Source: Paenibacillus sp. (GTDB lineage: Bacteria > Bacillota > Bacilli > Paenibacillales > Paenibacillaceae). Taken from it: a stretch of DNA of 64,000 bases. Positions 36,213 through 45,667 of this stretch are shown here, piece after piece. Each line of letters begins with the position of its first letter. Position 1 is the stretch's first letter. The DNA lies in the NCBI GenBank assembly GCA_031254035.1, contig JAIRVF010000135.1:23140-87139 (forward strand), read 5' to 3'. The position numbers were made by a program, and so were the translations under genes. The notes under the pieces are model-generated. The model had not been told where the DNA came from. It ran no database searches and worked only from the letters and a program-made list of their open reading frames with translations.

Positions 36213-39011
36213 ATGGAACAAAAAGCATGGCATCAGATGGATGTCGAAGATCTACAGCAAGTTCTGGGCGTAAATCCGCAGAAGGGCCTTACAGAAGAAC
36301 AGGCTGATGAGCGAAGAATGCAGCATGGTATTAACGAGCTGTCCGAAGGCAAAAAGATCTCTATATTCGCGCTGTTTCTGAACCAGTTCAAGGATTTTAT
36401 GGTTCTGGTGTTACTGGGAGCGACGCTGGTGTCCGGCTTACTGGGAGAATATTTGGACGCCGTTACAATTATTACGATCATCATGCTCAATGGAGTTCTG
36501 GGATTTATTCAGGAATTCCGAGCTGAGCGTTCCTTGCATGCGCTTAAACAGCTGTCAGCACCATCCGCCAAGGTGATAAGGGACGGTAAGACCGTCGTGA
36601 TTCCAGCGAAAATGCTTGTACCGGGAGATGTTATCTTGCTTGAAAGTGGGGACCGGGTGCCAGCGGATGTGCGCTGGCTGGAGACAAGCAGCTGTTATAT
36701 CGAGGAATCGGCGCTGACGGGCGAGTCGGTCCCTGTCAACAAGCACAGCCAGGCCATAACTGAACAAGAGGTGCCTCTGGGGGACCAGAAGAATCTTGGT
36801 TTCATGGGAACAATGATGACCCGGGGGATCGCAAGGGGCGTCGTTGTCCGGACAGGCATGGATACGGAAATGGGCAAAATCGCTGACCTGATCCAAAATA
36901 CCGACACTCAGCAAACGCCTCTGCAACACCGGCTGGAACAGCTTGGAAAACTGCTCATTATTCTTGCTCTCGGGTTAACCGTCATGGTAGTTGTAGCGGG
37001 GATTCTGCACGGACAGCCTGCGGTAGGTATGTTTCTCGCCGGCGTCAGCCTCGCCGTTGCGGCCATTCCAGAAGGGCTGCCTGCAATCGTAACCGTTGCG
37101 CTTGCGCTTGGTGTGCAGCGGATGATCAAGCGAAAAGCCATTGTCCGCAAGCTTCCTTCCGTCGAAACGCTTGGCTGCGCCTCGGTAATTTGCTCTGATA
37201 AGACAGGCACTCTGACCCAAAATAAAATGACTGTTACCCGCCTGTGGGTCGGCGGTCGTGACTTGGAAGTCACGGGTGACGGTTATGCCCCGACGGGGCA
37301 AATTCTAGAGAATGGAAAGTCCATTGATATTCGGAATGATCAGTCCTTGCGCCGATTCATACAGATTGGCTCGTTATGCAATAATGCCGAAATTTACGAA
37401 ATGCAGCCAACGGAGCCCAAAGGCAAGCGTAAGGGCAAAGAAGAAGTGGCAGGTCCTCCCGTATGGGGACTAAAGGGAGATCCAACAGAGGGAGCGCTGG
37501 TGACCCTTGCTGCCAAGATGGGAATAACTCCGGAGTCGTTGTCAGGAATGTATAAACGTGATCAGGAATTTCCGTTTGATTCCGAACGTAAGCTGATGTC
37601 CGTCGTGGTTAGCCATCAAGGTGGTAAGCTGCTATGTACCAAAGGTGCCCCCGATGTACTGCTGAATCGGTGTACTTATATTATTTGGGAAGGGAATGTG
37701 GTGCCGTTTACCTCGACGCTGAAGCAAAAAGTGCTCGCGGCCAATGAGCAGATGGCTTCAGCCGCGCTGCGCGTACTTGGAACGGCTTACCGGGATGTCC
37801 GTGCCCATGATTCCTTGAACAGCGAGAAGGAAGCGGAAAGCCAGCTCATATTCGTCGGCTTGGCTGGCATGATCGATCCGCCGCGGCGCGAAGTTCGCGA
37901 TGCGATCGGCACATGCCGCCGCGCGGGAATCAAGACCGTCATGATTACTGGAGACCATGGCACGACGGCAGAGGCGATCGCCCATCAACTCGGCATCATT
38001 CCCCGCGGTGGTCTGGCCATGTCCGGTCAGGAAATGAGCAAAATTGATGATGACGAGTTGGACGCGATAGTAGATAAAATTTTCGTATATTCCCGCGTAT
38101 CGCCGGAGCACAAGCTGCGGATCGTGAAGTCGCTCCAGCGCAAAGGACATGTCGTGGCGATGACGGGCGACGGAGTGAACGATGCTCCAGCCATCAAAGC
38201 CGCCGATATCGGAATAGCGATGGGGATTACCGGAACGGATGTGACCAAAGAGGCGTCATCGCTGGTGCTCAGTGATGACAACTTCTCCACCATAGTGGCC
38301 GCCATTGAGGAAGGCCGCAGCATTTATGAGAATATTCGCAAGTTTATCCGTTATCTCCTGGCATCCAATGTGGGCGAAATTATGACGATGTTTTTTGCGA
38401 TGATGCTAGCGCTCCCGCTTCCACTGATCCCGATCCAAATTCTGTGGGTGAACCTGGTGACAGATGGACTGCCAGCGATGGCGCTTGGTGTGGATCAGCC
38501 GGAAAAGGATATGATGGAGCATAAACCGAGGGGGGCGAGAGAGAGCATCTTTTCCCGGCGGCTGGGATGGAAAATTATCAGCCGCGGATTTTTGATCGGA
38601 TTTTGCACGCTCGGGGCATTCTGGCTTACGCTCAAGGGCGATCCAGGCAACGCGGACCAGCTTGCGAAAGCACAGTCCGTCTCGTTCGCAACCTTGGTGA
38701 TGGCCCAGCTGATCCATGTATTCGACTGCAGAAGCTCGCGCTCCATTTTCCACCGCAATCCGTTCCAGAACAAATATTTGGTGCTTGCGGTATTATCCTC
38801 TCTCGTGCTGATGTTTGGCGTCTTGTACATTGATGCGTTGCGGCCGATTTTCAAAACCGTACCACTCGGTTTTCGCGAATGGGCGATTACGATTGTTGCG
38901 GCCGGCATACCTACATTCCTGATGGGGATCGGCAGCGTATGGAGCGGCAGACGCTTTCAAAATCGCAATGGTGGCGGAGGCCGCTTCGTGGCGAAGAGTA
39001 CAAATATTTAA
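36213..39011 (+). CDS. P-type Ca2+-transporting ATPase (PMCA/SERCA-like, YloB)
   Basis: Exports Ca2+ by ATP hydrolysis. 932 aa: N-terminal cation-ATPase domain with the sequence [21 protein letters not shown] membrane start, actuator TGES (EESALTGES, about 170-176), phosphorylated Asp329 in [12 protein letters not shown], nucleotide loops [22 protein letters not shown] and [11 protein letters not shown], and about ten membrane spans, with PEGLP in M4 and Ca2+-ligand-like [13 protein letters not shown] in M6. ATG 36213 has GGGAGGGAAAGGGAAG upstream; the frame upstream to 36156 lacks similarity. Neighbour of rqcH as yloB is of yloA. Confidence 0.94.
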   Translation: MEQKAWHQMDVEDLQQVLGVNPQKGLTEEQADERRMQHGINELSEGKKISIFALFLNQFKDFMVLVLLGATLVSGLLGEYLDAVTIITIIMLNGVLGFIQEFRAERSLHALKQLSAPSAKVIRDGKTVVIPAKMLVPGDVILLESGDRVPADVRWLETSSCYIEESALTGESVPVNKHSQAITEQEVPLGDQKNLGFMGTMMTRGIARGVVVRTGMDTEMGKIADLIQNTDTQQTPLQHRLEQLGKLLIILALGLTVMVVVAGILHGQPAVGMFLAGVSLAVAAIPEGLPAIVTVALALGVQRMIKRKAIVRKLPSVETLGCASVICSDKTGTLTQNKMTVTRLWVGGRDLEVTGDGYAPTGQILENGKSIDIRNDQSLRRFIQIGSLCNNAEIYEMQPTEPKGKRKGKEEVAGPPVWGLKGDPTEGALVTLAAKMGITPESLSGMYKRDQEFPFDSERKLMSVVVSHQGGKLLCTKGAPDVLLNRCTYIIWEGNVVPFTSTLKQKVLAANEQMASAALRVLGTAYRDVRAHDSLNSEKEAESQLIFVGLAGMIDPPRREVRDAIGTCRRAGIKTVMITGDHGTTAEAIAHQLGIIPRGGLAMSGQEMSKIDDDELDAIVDKIFVYSRVSPEHKLRIVKSLQRKGHVVAMTGDGVNDAPAIKAADIGIAMGITGTDVTKEASSLVLSDDNFSTIVAAIEEGRSIYENIRKFIRYLLASNVGEIMTMFFAMMLALPLPLIPIQILWVNLVTDGLPAMALGVDQPEKDMMEHKPRGARESIFSRRLGWKIISRGFLIGFCTLGAFWLTLKGDPGNADQLAKAQSVSFATLVMAQLIHVFDCRSSRSIFHRNPFQNKYLVLAVLSSLVLMFGVLYIDALRPIFKTVPLGFREWAITIVAAGIPTFLMGIGSVWSGRRFQNRNGGGGRFVAKSTNI

Positions 39012-39095
39012 GCATAAAGTTAATACGTTTTTCCCCACTCCTTACGATATGCTAGTAAGCAGTAAACAAGCGGATATAACGAGGGGGAAATACCG

Positions 39096-39932
39096 ATGGA
39101 ATTTACGAAAATGCATGGTCTAGGAAATGACTTTATCGTGATATACGGCGAGCGGGCTCTTCCCAAAAATGCGGCGGAGCTTGCCGCCAAATGGTGCGAC
39201 CGCTTTTTTGGCATCGGGGCGGACGGCGTGGTTTATATTCTCCCTTCTGGGCAGGCGGACTACCTGATGCGTATTATCAATTCGGACGGAAGCGAAGCGG
39301 AACAATGTGGAAATGCCATCCGCTGTGTAGCTAAATACGTGTACGACCATGGCTTCATGCAGAGGGAAGAGATTTCGATCGAAACACTGGGAACTGGTCT
39401 GCGGAAGGTTTTGATTCAAAGTGAAGATGGAAAGGTGGCGACGGTAACCGTTGATATGGGTGAGCCGGTACTTGAAGGGCTACAGATCCCGACGACCATC
39501 AATTCCCCAATAGTGCTCAATGTTCCGATTGAAGCAGACGGGGCTTTCTTTCAATTTAGCGCAGTTTCCATGGGCAATCCCCACTGCGTAATTTATGTAG
39601 ATGATGCGGTAAAATTCGATTTAAACACCTGGGGACCGAAGTTTGAAGCACATCCTTTGTTTCCGAAAAAAGTGAACGTAGAATTCGCGACAGTGCTGGA
39701 TCGGCACACAGTGGATATGCGCGTTTGGGAACGCGGGGCGGGACCTACGCTGGCTTGTGGCTCGGGAGCTTGCGCTACGTTGGTATCCTCGGTATTAAAC
39801 GGCCGGATGGATCGCGAGGCAGAGGTGCGTTTGAAGGGCGGAAGTCTTTTCATTCAATGGAGCGAACAGGATAACCGGGTTTACATGACAGGTCCTGCGG
39901 CGTTTGTGTATACAGGGAATGTCGCGGTGTAG
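39096..39932 (+). CDS. dapF: Diaminopimelate epimerase
   Basis: Interconverts LL- and meso-diaminopimelate, the last-but-one step to lysine and to the cross-linking residue of peptidoglycan. 278 aa. The two catalytic cysteines are visible in EQCGNAIRCV (C73) and ACGSGACAT (C221-type), with supporting MHGLGNDF, GDGADG-like IGADGV and MGNPHCV motifs. Start ATG with GAGGGGG 8 bases upstream. It sits between the Ca2+-ATPase and the methionine/folate fusion gene, an insertion relative to the B. subtilis yloB-yloC order. Ends at a hairpin with a T tract. Confidence 0.95.
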   Translation: MEFTKMHGLGNDFIVIYGERALPKNAAELAAKWCDRFFGIGADGVVYILPSGQADYLMRIINSDGSEAEQCGNAIRCVAKYVYDHGFMQREEISIETLGTGLRKVLIQSEDGKVATVTVDMGEPVLEGLQIPTTINSPIVLNVPIEADGAFFQFSAVSMGNPHCVIYVDDAVKFDLNTWGPKFEAHPLFPKKVNVEFATVLDRHTVDMRVWERGAGPTLACGSGACATLVSSVLNGRMDREAEVRLKGGSLFIQWSEQDNRVYMTGPAAFVYTGNVAV

Positions 39933-39958
39933 ATATGGAAGAAAGGCGCATCGTTTTG

Positions 39959-40005
39959 AAGCTTGCTGATCACCCTGCAGTGGGTGACCGGCGGGCTTTT
40001 TTTTC
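39959..40005 (+). terminator. Rho-independent terminator of dapF
   Basis: GCTTGC..CACCC-tgcag-GGGTG..GGC stem with mismatches and a TTTTTTTT tail. Confidence 0.65.
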
Positions 40006-40150
40006 TCATTTAGGTGCCAAGTATTGAAGAATTTTCGGGGAGTTTCAAGAACTTTTTTTTAATTCTATTAATTCCGTCTAAACTAGTAGGAATATATATG
40101 GTTTTGTGATACATTAGTATGAAAACTATGGTTAGGTTGGGGGAATCTTC

Positions 40151-42025
40151 ATGAAACTGGATTTGCGCAAGGCATTGGATACGGGGGTGCTTGTCGGGGA
40201 TGGAGCGATGGGCACTTTCTTATATCAAATGGGTTTTCCAGTAGGCATTTCGTATGAGGAACTGAATTTAACCGCTCCGGAAGTCATCCGGGATGTTCAT
40301 CGGCGTTATGTGGAAGCAGGCGCACAGGTGCTTGAAACCAATACGTTTTCAGCGAATTTTGACAAACTGTCCAAATACGGGCTGGAAACCAAAGTCAGTG
40401 AGATTAATCGGGCGGGTGTTCGGATTGCCCGCGAGGCCGCCGGGGCTAACGGCTACGTGATCGGGGCCGTTGGCTCCATCCGCAGCGGCAAGCGGACAAA
40501 TGTGTCTACGGGCGAGCTGAAAAAGTATTTTGAGCAGCAGGTCCAAGCCATAGTAACAGAGGGTGTCGACGGCGTCCTGCTTGAAACTTTTTATGACGTC
40601 GAGGAGCTTGTGCTGGCGTTGTCCATTACGCGTCGCTTAACCGATGCGCCGATCATCTGTCAATTTGCAGTCGAGGATGTGGCCAGAACGCTCGATGGAT
40701 ACACAATGCCGGAGGCATTCCGGATCGTGCAGCAAGGAGGGGCAGACGTCATCGGTTTTAACTGCCGCACTGGACCAAACGGCATCGTGAGCGCAATGAA
40801 AACGCTTGGAGGCCATCTCCCTGCACCGATGTCGGTATATCCGAATGCGGGTGTTGCCGATTATGTGGATGGAGAATACCAGTATGGGGCCGGTCCGGAG
40901 TATTTTGGGCAGATGGCAATTAAGTTTGCTGATCTCGGTTCCCGCATTATCGGCGGCTGCTGTGGCACAACGCCCGCTCATATCGCGGCTATTGCCGTTG
41001 CGCTTGAGGATTACGTTCCTCAGCCGATTATATATGAATCTATTCCAGAGCAAACGGCTCCAATTGTAATTCATGAGGATCCTGAGCAACCTGAGCAAGA
41101 GGAAAAACGGGAGCCCAACCTGGTTGATCTGATTAAACAGCGCCATACTGTCATTGTTGAGCTCGATCCTCCGCGGGATCTTGACATCGCGAAGTTCTTG
41201 CAAGGAGCCGAGAGATTGAAGCACGCCGGGGCGGATGCCCTTACGCTGGCGGACAATTCACTTGCCGTCACGCGGATGAGCAACATGGCGCTTGGACATT
41301 TGGTTCAGGTTCAAACGGGACTCAGACCGCTGGTGCACATTGCTTGCCGCGACCGCAACCTGATTGGTACGCAGTCGCACATGATGGGCTTTGACGCACT
41401 TGGTATCGACCATGTACTGGCTGTTACCGGCGACCCTGCTCGGTTCGGTGATTTGCCTGGTTCAAGCTCCGTATACGATTTGACGTCCTTCGAGATTATC
41501 CGAATGATCAAACAGTTGAACGAGGGCATTGCGTTCTCAGGGAAGCCGCTGAAGCAAAAGGCCCAATTTGTGGTTGGCGCTGCCTTTAACCCACATGGCA
41601 AGCATCTAGACAAAGCGGTGAAACGCCTGGAAAGGAAAATCGAGGCCGGCGCGGACTATATCATGACACAGCCTGTGTATGATCCGGAGCTGATTCGTGC
41701 CGTCAAGCAAGCGACAAGCCATTTGGATATCCCAATATTCATGGGGATCATGCCGCTGGCTAGCGGAAGAAACGCGGAATATTTGCATAATGAGGTTCCG
41801 GGTATTCAGCTTTCGGACGATGTTCGCGGGCGGATGTCCGGACTTGAAGGTGAGGAAGGTAGGGCCGTGGGAGTTCAGATCGCGAAAGAGCTCCTGGATG
41901 TGGCCATGGATAATTTTAATGGGATCTATCTGATGACTCCGTTCATGCTTTATGAAATGAGCGCTCAGCTCATCGAACATGTGTGGGCGAGATCCGGCCG
42001 TCAATTGTCCCCCTTGTATCGTTGA
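40151..42025 (+). CDS. Bifunctional homocysteine S-methyltransferase / methylenetetrahydrofolate reductase
   Basis: 624-aa fusion. The N-terminal half (about 1-290) is a zinc homocysteine S-methyltransferase: GDGAMGTFLY opens it, and C205 (GFNCRTGP) with C270 and C271 (GGCCGTTP) are the expected Zn ligands. The C-terminal half (about 325-610) is a MetF-like TIM barrel, with VELDPPRDLD, MMGFDALGIDHVLAVTGDPAR and VYDPELI / MGIMPL. The same architecture is B. subtilis YitJ. It couples methyl-THF formation to methionine synthesis. ATG 40151 lies 10 bases after GGTTGGGGG. No SAM riboswitch is visible upstream. Confidence 0.93.
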   Translation: MKLDLRKALDTGVLVGDGAMGTFLYQMGFPVGISYEELNLTAPEVIRDVHRRYVEAGAQVLETNTFSANFDKLSKYGLETKVSEINRAGVRIAREAAGANGYVIGAVGSIRSGKRTNVSTGELKKYFEQQVQAIVTEGVDGVLLETFYDVEELVLALSITRRLTDAPIICQFAVEDVARTLDGYTMPEAFRIVQQGGADVIGFNCRTGPNGIVSAMKTLGGHLPAPMSVYPNAGVADYVDGEYQYGAGPEYFGQMAIKFADLGSRIIGGCCGTTPAHIAAIAVALEDYVPQPIIYESIPEQTAPIVIHEDPEQPEQEEKREPNLVDLIKQRHTVIVELDPPRDLDIAKFLQGAERLKHAGADALTLADNSLAVTRMSNMALGHLVQVQTGLRPLVHIACRDRNLIGTQSHMMGFDALGIDHVLAVTGDPARFGDLPGSSSVYDLTSFEIIRMIKQLNEGIAFSGKPLKQKAQFVVGAAFNPHGKHLDKAVKRLERKIEAGADYIMTQPVYDPELIRAVKQATSHLDIPIFMGIMPLASGRNAEYLHNEVPGIQLSDDVRGRMSGLEGEEGRAVGVQIAKELLDVAMDNFNGIYLMTPFMLYEMSAQLIEHVWARSGRQLSPLYR

Positions 42026-42063
42026 TCGTAATCAATTACAATAGTGTAATGGATGTGGTGCCG

Positions 42064-42960
42064 ATGTCTTTTAGTATGACCGGATACGGTCAATCTGCCC
42101 TCCATTATGAAGGGTATAAAGTGGTATTTGAAGTGAAGTCCGTCAATCACCGCTACTGCGAAGTTGTGCTTCGTCTCCCGCGTGAGTGGACATGTTTCGA
42201 GGACGCTTTACGAAGAACGGTGCAGCAGTATGTAAAGCGCGGACGGGTTGACGTATACGTCAACAAGGAAGACGGCGACGAGCATGCTCCGCATGCTTTG
42301 CTCAATGAACATGCCGTTCAGACGTATTTGCAGGCGGCACAGGATATTTCGCGGCAGTATGGTCTAGACGGCAAGCTGACAGTGAAGGATTTGTTGTCTC
42401 TTCCCAATGTATGGATGCCCCCCGAGCATAACGCCTTGCAAGGTGATTCCAATCTTGAAGAATGGGGTCCAGTTCTGGAAAACGGCCTTCGGAAGGCTTT
42501 GGAGGGACTCACGGCCATGCGAAGTGCGGAAGGCAAACATTTGGCTGCAGACGTGGAGAAGCGTTTAAGAAAGCTCCAGGATCTACATGCTGAGATGCTT
42601 CAGCTGGCGCCGACAGTAGTCGAGGATTACCGCAATAAGCTCAAACAAAGGCTGTCTGATCTAAATGACGGTTCATTTGCCTTTGATGAACATAAATTTG
42701 GCATGGAGATTGCTATTTTCGCAGACCGTTCCAACATTGATGAAGAATTGATACGGCTGCAAAGCCATTTTGAGCAGTGCAAAGGATTGCTTCGTGCGGA
42801 TGAACCGGTCGGAAGGAAACTGGATTTTCTGATTCAGGAAATGAACAGGGAAGTCAATACGATTGGATCTAAAGCCAATCATCTGACTCTGGTAAACCGT
42901 GTTGTCGAAATGAAGGCGGAGCTTGAAAAAATTCGCGAACAATTGGCCAATATAGAATAA
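42064..42960 (+). CDS. yloC: YicC/YloC family endoribonuclease
   Basis: 298-aa protein of the YicC family, whose E. coli member is an endoribonuclease with a role in sRNA turnover. Signatures: SMTGYGQS at the N-terminus (residues 4-11), [37 protein letters not shown], and the C-terminal DUF1732 block [23 protein letters not shown] used ATG 42064 (MSFSMTGYG), which matches the family start; ATG 42049 is an alternative. It leads the conserved yloC-remA-gmk-rpoZ-coaBC-priA order. Confidence 0.92.
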   Translation: MSFSMTGYGQSALHYEGYKVVFEVKSVNHRYCEVVLRLPREWTCFEDALRRTVQQYVKRGRVDVYVNKEDGDEHAPHALLNEHAVQTYLQAAQDISRQYGLDGKLTVKDLLSLPNVWMPPEHNALQGDSNLEEWGPVLENGLRKALEGLTAMRSAEGKHLAADVEKRLRKLQDLHAEMLQLAPTVVEDYRNKLKQRLSDLNDGSFAFDEHKFGMEIAIFADRSNIDEELIRLQSHFEQCKGLLRADEPVGRKLDFLIQEMNREVNTIGSKANHLTLVNRVVEMKAELEKIREQLANIE

Positions 42961-43019
42961 ACGGGCAATTTCGACAGAAAACAGACGAGAGTCAAATGTA
43001 TAGGGGGAAGAACCTGATT

Positions 43020-43280
43020 ATGGCAATCAAACTCATTAACATCGGCTTCGGGAATATTGTATCGGCAAACCGAATCATTTCCATTGTAAGCCCTGAATCA
43101 GCACCGATTAAAAGAATCATTCAGGAAGCAAGAGACCGTCATATGTTGATCGATGCGACGTATGGACGCCGGACACGCGCCGTAATCATTACGGATAGTG
43201 ATCATGTTATTTTATCCGCAGTGCAGCCTGAAACGGTAGCCCACCGTCTATCCAGCAAAGACGATGATAATGACGAATAA
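43020..43280 (+). CDS. remA: RemA/YlzA family regulatory protein (DUF370)
   Basis: 86-aa DUF370 protein. In B. subtilis RemA is a DNA-binding regulator that activates biofilm-matrix operons and osmoprotection genes. The conserved core runs [30 protein letters not shown] and [38 protein letters not shown] precedes ATG 43020. Sixteen bases separate it from gmk, and yloC lies 59 bp upstream, consistent with one transcript. The biofilm role is by homology only. Confidence 0.94.
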   Translation: MAIKLINIGFGNIVSANRIISIVSPESAPIKRIIQEARDRHMLIDATYGRRTRAVIITDSDHVILSAVQPETVAHRLSSKDDDNDE

Positions 43281-43296
43281 CGAGTTGGGGAGTAAT

Positions 43297-43869
43297 ATGT
43301 CAAAAGGATTATTGTTTGTATTGTCCGGACCTTCAGGAGTTGGAAAGGGAACCGTGTGCACCGCGCTGAGAGGCAAGCTTCCGGAGCTTGTGTATTCGGT
43401 GTCGGCAACGACCCGGAGTCCGCGGCTTGGCGAGGAAAACGGAGTGAACTATTTTTTTAAAACACGTGAGCAGTTCCTGAATATGATAGAAAACGACGAG
43501 CTTTTGGAACATGCGGAATACGTCGGAAACTATTACGGTACGCCGCGTGATTTCGTGGAACAGACGCTTCAAAAAGGCATTGATATTATTTTGGAGATCG
43601 AAGTGCAGGGTGCGCTGCAGGTAAAGGAAAAGTTTCCGGAAGGAGTTTTTATTTTCCTGCTTCCGCCGTCGCTTGATGAACTGAAGGGCCGGATTGTCGG
43701 ACGCGGTACGGAAAATCAGGCAACCATCGATCACCGTATGTCGGTTGCGGTCGACGAGATCAATCTAATGAAGCATTATGACTATGCCGTAGTCAATGAT
43801 GAGATTGATTGCGCGTGCAGACGAATAGAATCTATTATTGTAGCCGAACATTGTAAAGTGAGACACTAG
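43297..43869 (+). CDS. gmk: Guanylate kinase
   Basis: Phosphorylates GMP/dGMP to GDP/dGDP. 190 aa. Walker [10 protein letters not shown] (about 9-17), the GMP-binding arginine and Tyr in [21 protein letters not shown] and the lid [14 protein letters not shown]; family closing segments [18 protein letters not shown] are present. ATG 43297 is chosen since GGGGAG is 5 bases upstream; ATG 43264 further upstream overlaps the end of remA. The gene lies between remA and rpoZ in the conserved ylo order and thus links nucleotide supply to transcription. Confidence 0.97.
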   Translation: MSKGLLFVLSGPSGVGKGTVCTALRGKLPELVYSVSATTRSPRLGEENGVNYFFKTREQFLNMIENDELLEHAEYVGNYYGTPRDFVEQTLQKGIDIILEIEVQGALQVKEKFPEGVFIFLLPPSLDELKGRIVGRGTENQATIDHRMSVAVDEINLMKHYDYAVVNDEIDCACRRIESIIVAEHCKVRH

Positions 43870-44015
43870 GACGAGATTTTTTTGCGGATTATTAACGATG
43901 TAAGCGGCAGCTGAACCATTCTTTGTTTATGTGAAAACAGCTTTCTCCTGTGAGGTTACATTGAATGGCGGAATGACGTTTTTCTGACTTTGGAAGAAGA
44001 TGAGGTGGAAGTAAC

Positions 44016-44243
44016 ATGTTGTATCCTTCAATTGATGAAATGATGAATAAGGTCGACAGTAAATATTCGTTGGTGGTGGCTGCTTCAAGACGCGCCAGAC
44101 AATTGCGCGAGGGTGAAAAGGCCGTTCTCAAGTATCCGAAGTCCCATAAATTTGTGGGTGTGGCCCTTGAGGAGATCTACGGTGATATGATTCGCATCAT
44201 TCCTGAACCGGAAGCAGAAAAGGACGAAATCAAGAAACGATAA
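44016..44243 (+). CDS. rpoZ: DNA-directed RNA polymerase omega subunit
   Basis: 75-aa omega subunit that stabilises the beta' subunit in RNA polymerase. Typical pattern: [30 protein letters not shown] (in parts: [20 protein letters not shown]), followed by ALEEI. ATG 44016 lies 7 bases after GAGGTGG. 146 bp separate it from gmk, so it may also have its own promoter. It is followed by the structured rpoZ-coaBC gap. The call is firm because of position and the conserved MNK/YSLV signature. Confidence 0.93.
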   Translation: MLYPSIDEMMNKVDSKYSLVVAASRRARQLREGEKAVLKYPKSHKFVGVALEEIYGDMIRIIPEPEAEKDEIKKR

Positions 44244-44388
44244 ATCGAGGAAGTTATATTTTGCAGGCTTCAGCGGTTGCTGAACCGTTTTATAACCACA
44301 GGAGGAAGGCGGTACTTTGCCAGCTAACTTCCTGTTTCGCGTCAATAGACGTTGTACCTAATACAACCGCAAGGTTGTATTTTTTTCT
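44244..44388 (+). promoter_or_regulatory. Structured rpoZ-coaBC leader with attenuator-like hairpins
   Basis: The 203-bp gap upstream of coaBC holds several complementary segments. TTCAGC-GGTT-GCTGAA (44269-44284) is a perfect hairpin, nested in GTTATA (44253-44258) / TATAAC (44291-44296). AGGAAGTTA (44248-44256) can pair with TAACTTCCT (44325-44333), and AGGAAG (44303-44308) competes for the same CTTCCT. At the 3' end GTTGTA (44351-44356) can pair with TACAAC (44362-44367), excluding the terminator below. Thus it may be a regulatory leader for coaBC; otherwise the terminator merely ends rpoZ. Not folded. Confidence 0.45.
44360..44388 (+). terminator. Rho-independent terminator between rpoZ and coaBC
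   Basis: ATACAACC-GCAA-GGTTGTAT, a perfect 8-bp stem with 4-base loop (44361-44380), followed by TTTTTTCTC. A -10-like TATATT lies 20 bases downstream and coaBC starts 58 bases beyond the T tract. Confidence 0.85.
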
Positions 44389-44446
44389 CATTATTTTTTC
44401 TTTATATTACGAAATTTGCAAAATCCGGAATGAAAGAGGGGTTCGC

Positions 44447-45667
44447 ATGTTAAAAGGCAAAACGATCTTACTTGGCGTTACCGGAGGAATTGCAGCATAC
44501 AAAGCAGCCAGCCTGTGCAGCAAGCTTGTTCAAAAAGGGGCGGATGTGCATGTGATTATGACGTCCTCGGCCAAACAGTTTATTACGGAGCTGACGATGC
44601 AAAGTTTGTCCAAAAACGCGGTGTTCAGCGACACTTTTGATGAGAGAGATCCGTCCGTTGTGTCTCACATCCGGCTCGCGGATGCGGCTGACCTTGTGCT
44701 GATCGCTCCGGCAACCGCCAACATGATTGGCAAAATGGCTCACGGTCTAGCAGATGATATGCTGTCCACCACGCTTTTGGCGACGACTGCGCCGATTATG
44801 GTAGCTCCGGCCATGAATGTTCATATGTACAGTCATCCTGCTGTCCAAGAGAATATGGCAAAGCTGGAGCAAAGAGGCGTCATGATGATCGAACCTGGTG
44901 AAGGACTGCTTGCCTGCGGATATGTTGGCAAAGGACGTATGGAAGAGCCGGAAAGTATCGTAGCCGTGATCGAACGTTATTTTGCCGGGGAGGAGCAGGC
45001 TGCACCCGCTCTTTTGCAAGGAAAAAAAGTTGTCGTCACTTCTGGAGGAACGGTGGAGCGGATTGATCCGGTGCGCTATATTACGAATGATTCCTCCGGA
45101 AAAATGGGCTTTGCGATTGCCAAAGCGGCGCGCGAGATGGGGGCGGAAGTCCGTTTGATCTATGGGCATACCGATGCGGCGCCTCCGGCGGGAATCGATG
45201 CCGAAGCCGTTCAATCGGCGGAAGATATGTACCAGGCGGTGCTTAGGCATTGGCAGGACTGTGACCTGGTCATTAAAGCGGCGGCGGTGGCGGACTACCG
45301 TCCGGCCGAAACGGCAAGCTGCAAAATCAAAAAGAAGGGCGACTCGATGACGCTTGAGCTCATCAAAACGGTAGATATTTTAGAGCAGCTCGGCAAAATC
45401 AAATCGAATCAGTTTCTGATCGGCTTTGCGGCGGAAACCCATAATGTCGAGGCATATGCCAAAGATAAGTTGGCCCGAAAAAATTGCGATCTGATTGTCG
45501 CCAATGACGTGACCGCAGAGGGAGCAGGTTTCCGAACCGATACCAACATTGTGCAGATTTATGATGCAGACGGTCTTGTGGAGCAAATGCCCGTGATGTC
45601 CAAAGACGAAATTGCGCGGAGACTTCTGACGATCGCCTCTGAACGTATGAACGGAGCGAGCAGCTGA
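44447..45667 (+). CDS. coaBC: Bifunctional phosphopantothenoylcysteine decarboxylase / phosphopantothenate-cysteine ligase
   Basis: Makes 4'-phosphopantetheine for coenzyme A: CoaB ligates cysteine to phosphopantothenate and CoaC decarboxylates. 406 aa. CoaC part (about 1-180) is an FMN protein with GVTGGIAAYKA, the PATANMIGKMAHG helix, PAMNVHMY and the catalytic Cys in LACGYVGKGRM; CoaB (about 185-406) shows VVTSGGTVERIDPVRYITNDSSGKMG and KIKKKGD. GAGGGG is 6 bases before ATG 44447. Stop codon overlaps priA by one base. A structured leader lies upstream. Confidence 0.96.
   Translation: MLKGKTILLGVTGGIAAYKAASLCSKLVQKGADVHVIMTSSAKQFITELTMQSLSKNAVFSDTFDERDPSVVSHIRLADAADLVLIAPATANMIGKMAHGLADDMLSTTLLATTAPIMVAPAMNVHMYSHPAVQENMAKLEQRGVMMIEPGEGLLACGYVGKGRMEEPESIVAVIERYFAGEEQAAPALLQGKKVVVTSGGTVERIDPVRYITNDSSGKMGFAIAKAAREMGAEVRLIYGHTDAAPPAGIDAEAVQSAEDMYQAVLRHWQDCDLVIKAAAVADYRPAETASCKIKKKGDSMTLELIKTVDILEQLGKIKSNQFLIGFAAETHNVEAYAKDKLARKNCDLIVANDVTAEGAGFRTDTNIVQIYDADGLVEQMPVMSKDEIARRLLTIASERMNGASS

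Noticed and set aside
39933-40150. SAM riboswitch or T-box before the methionine/folate fusion gene
   Set aside because: Apart from the dapF terminator I see no conserved core or second terminator near the start codon.
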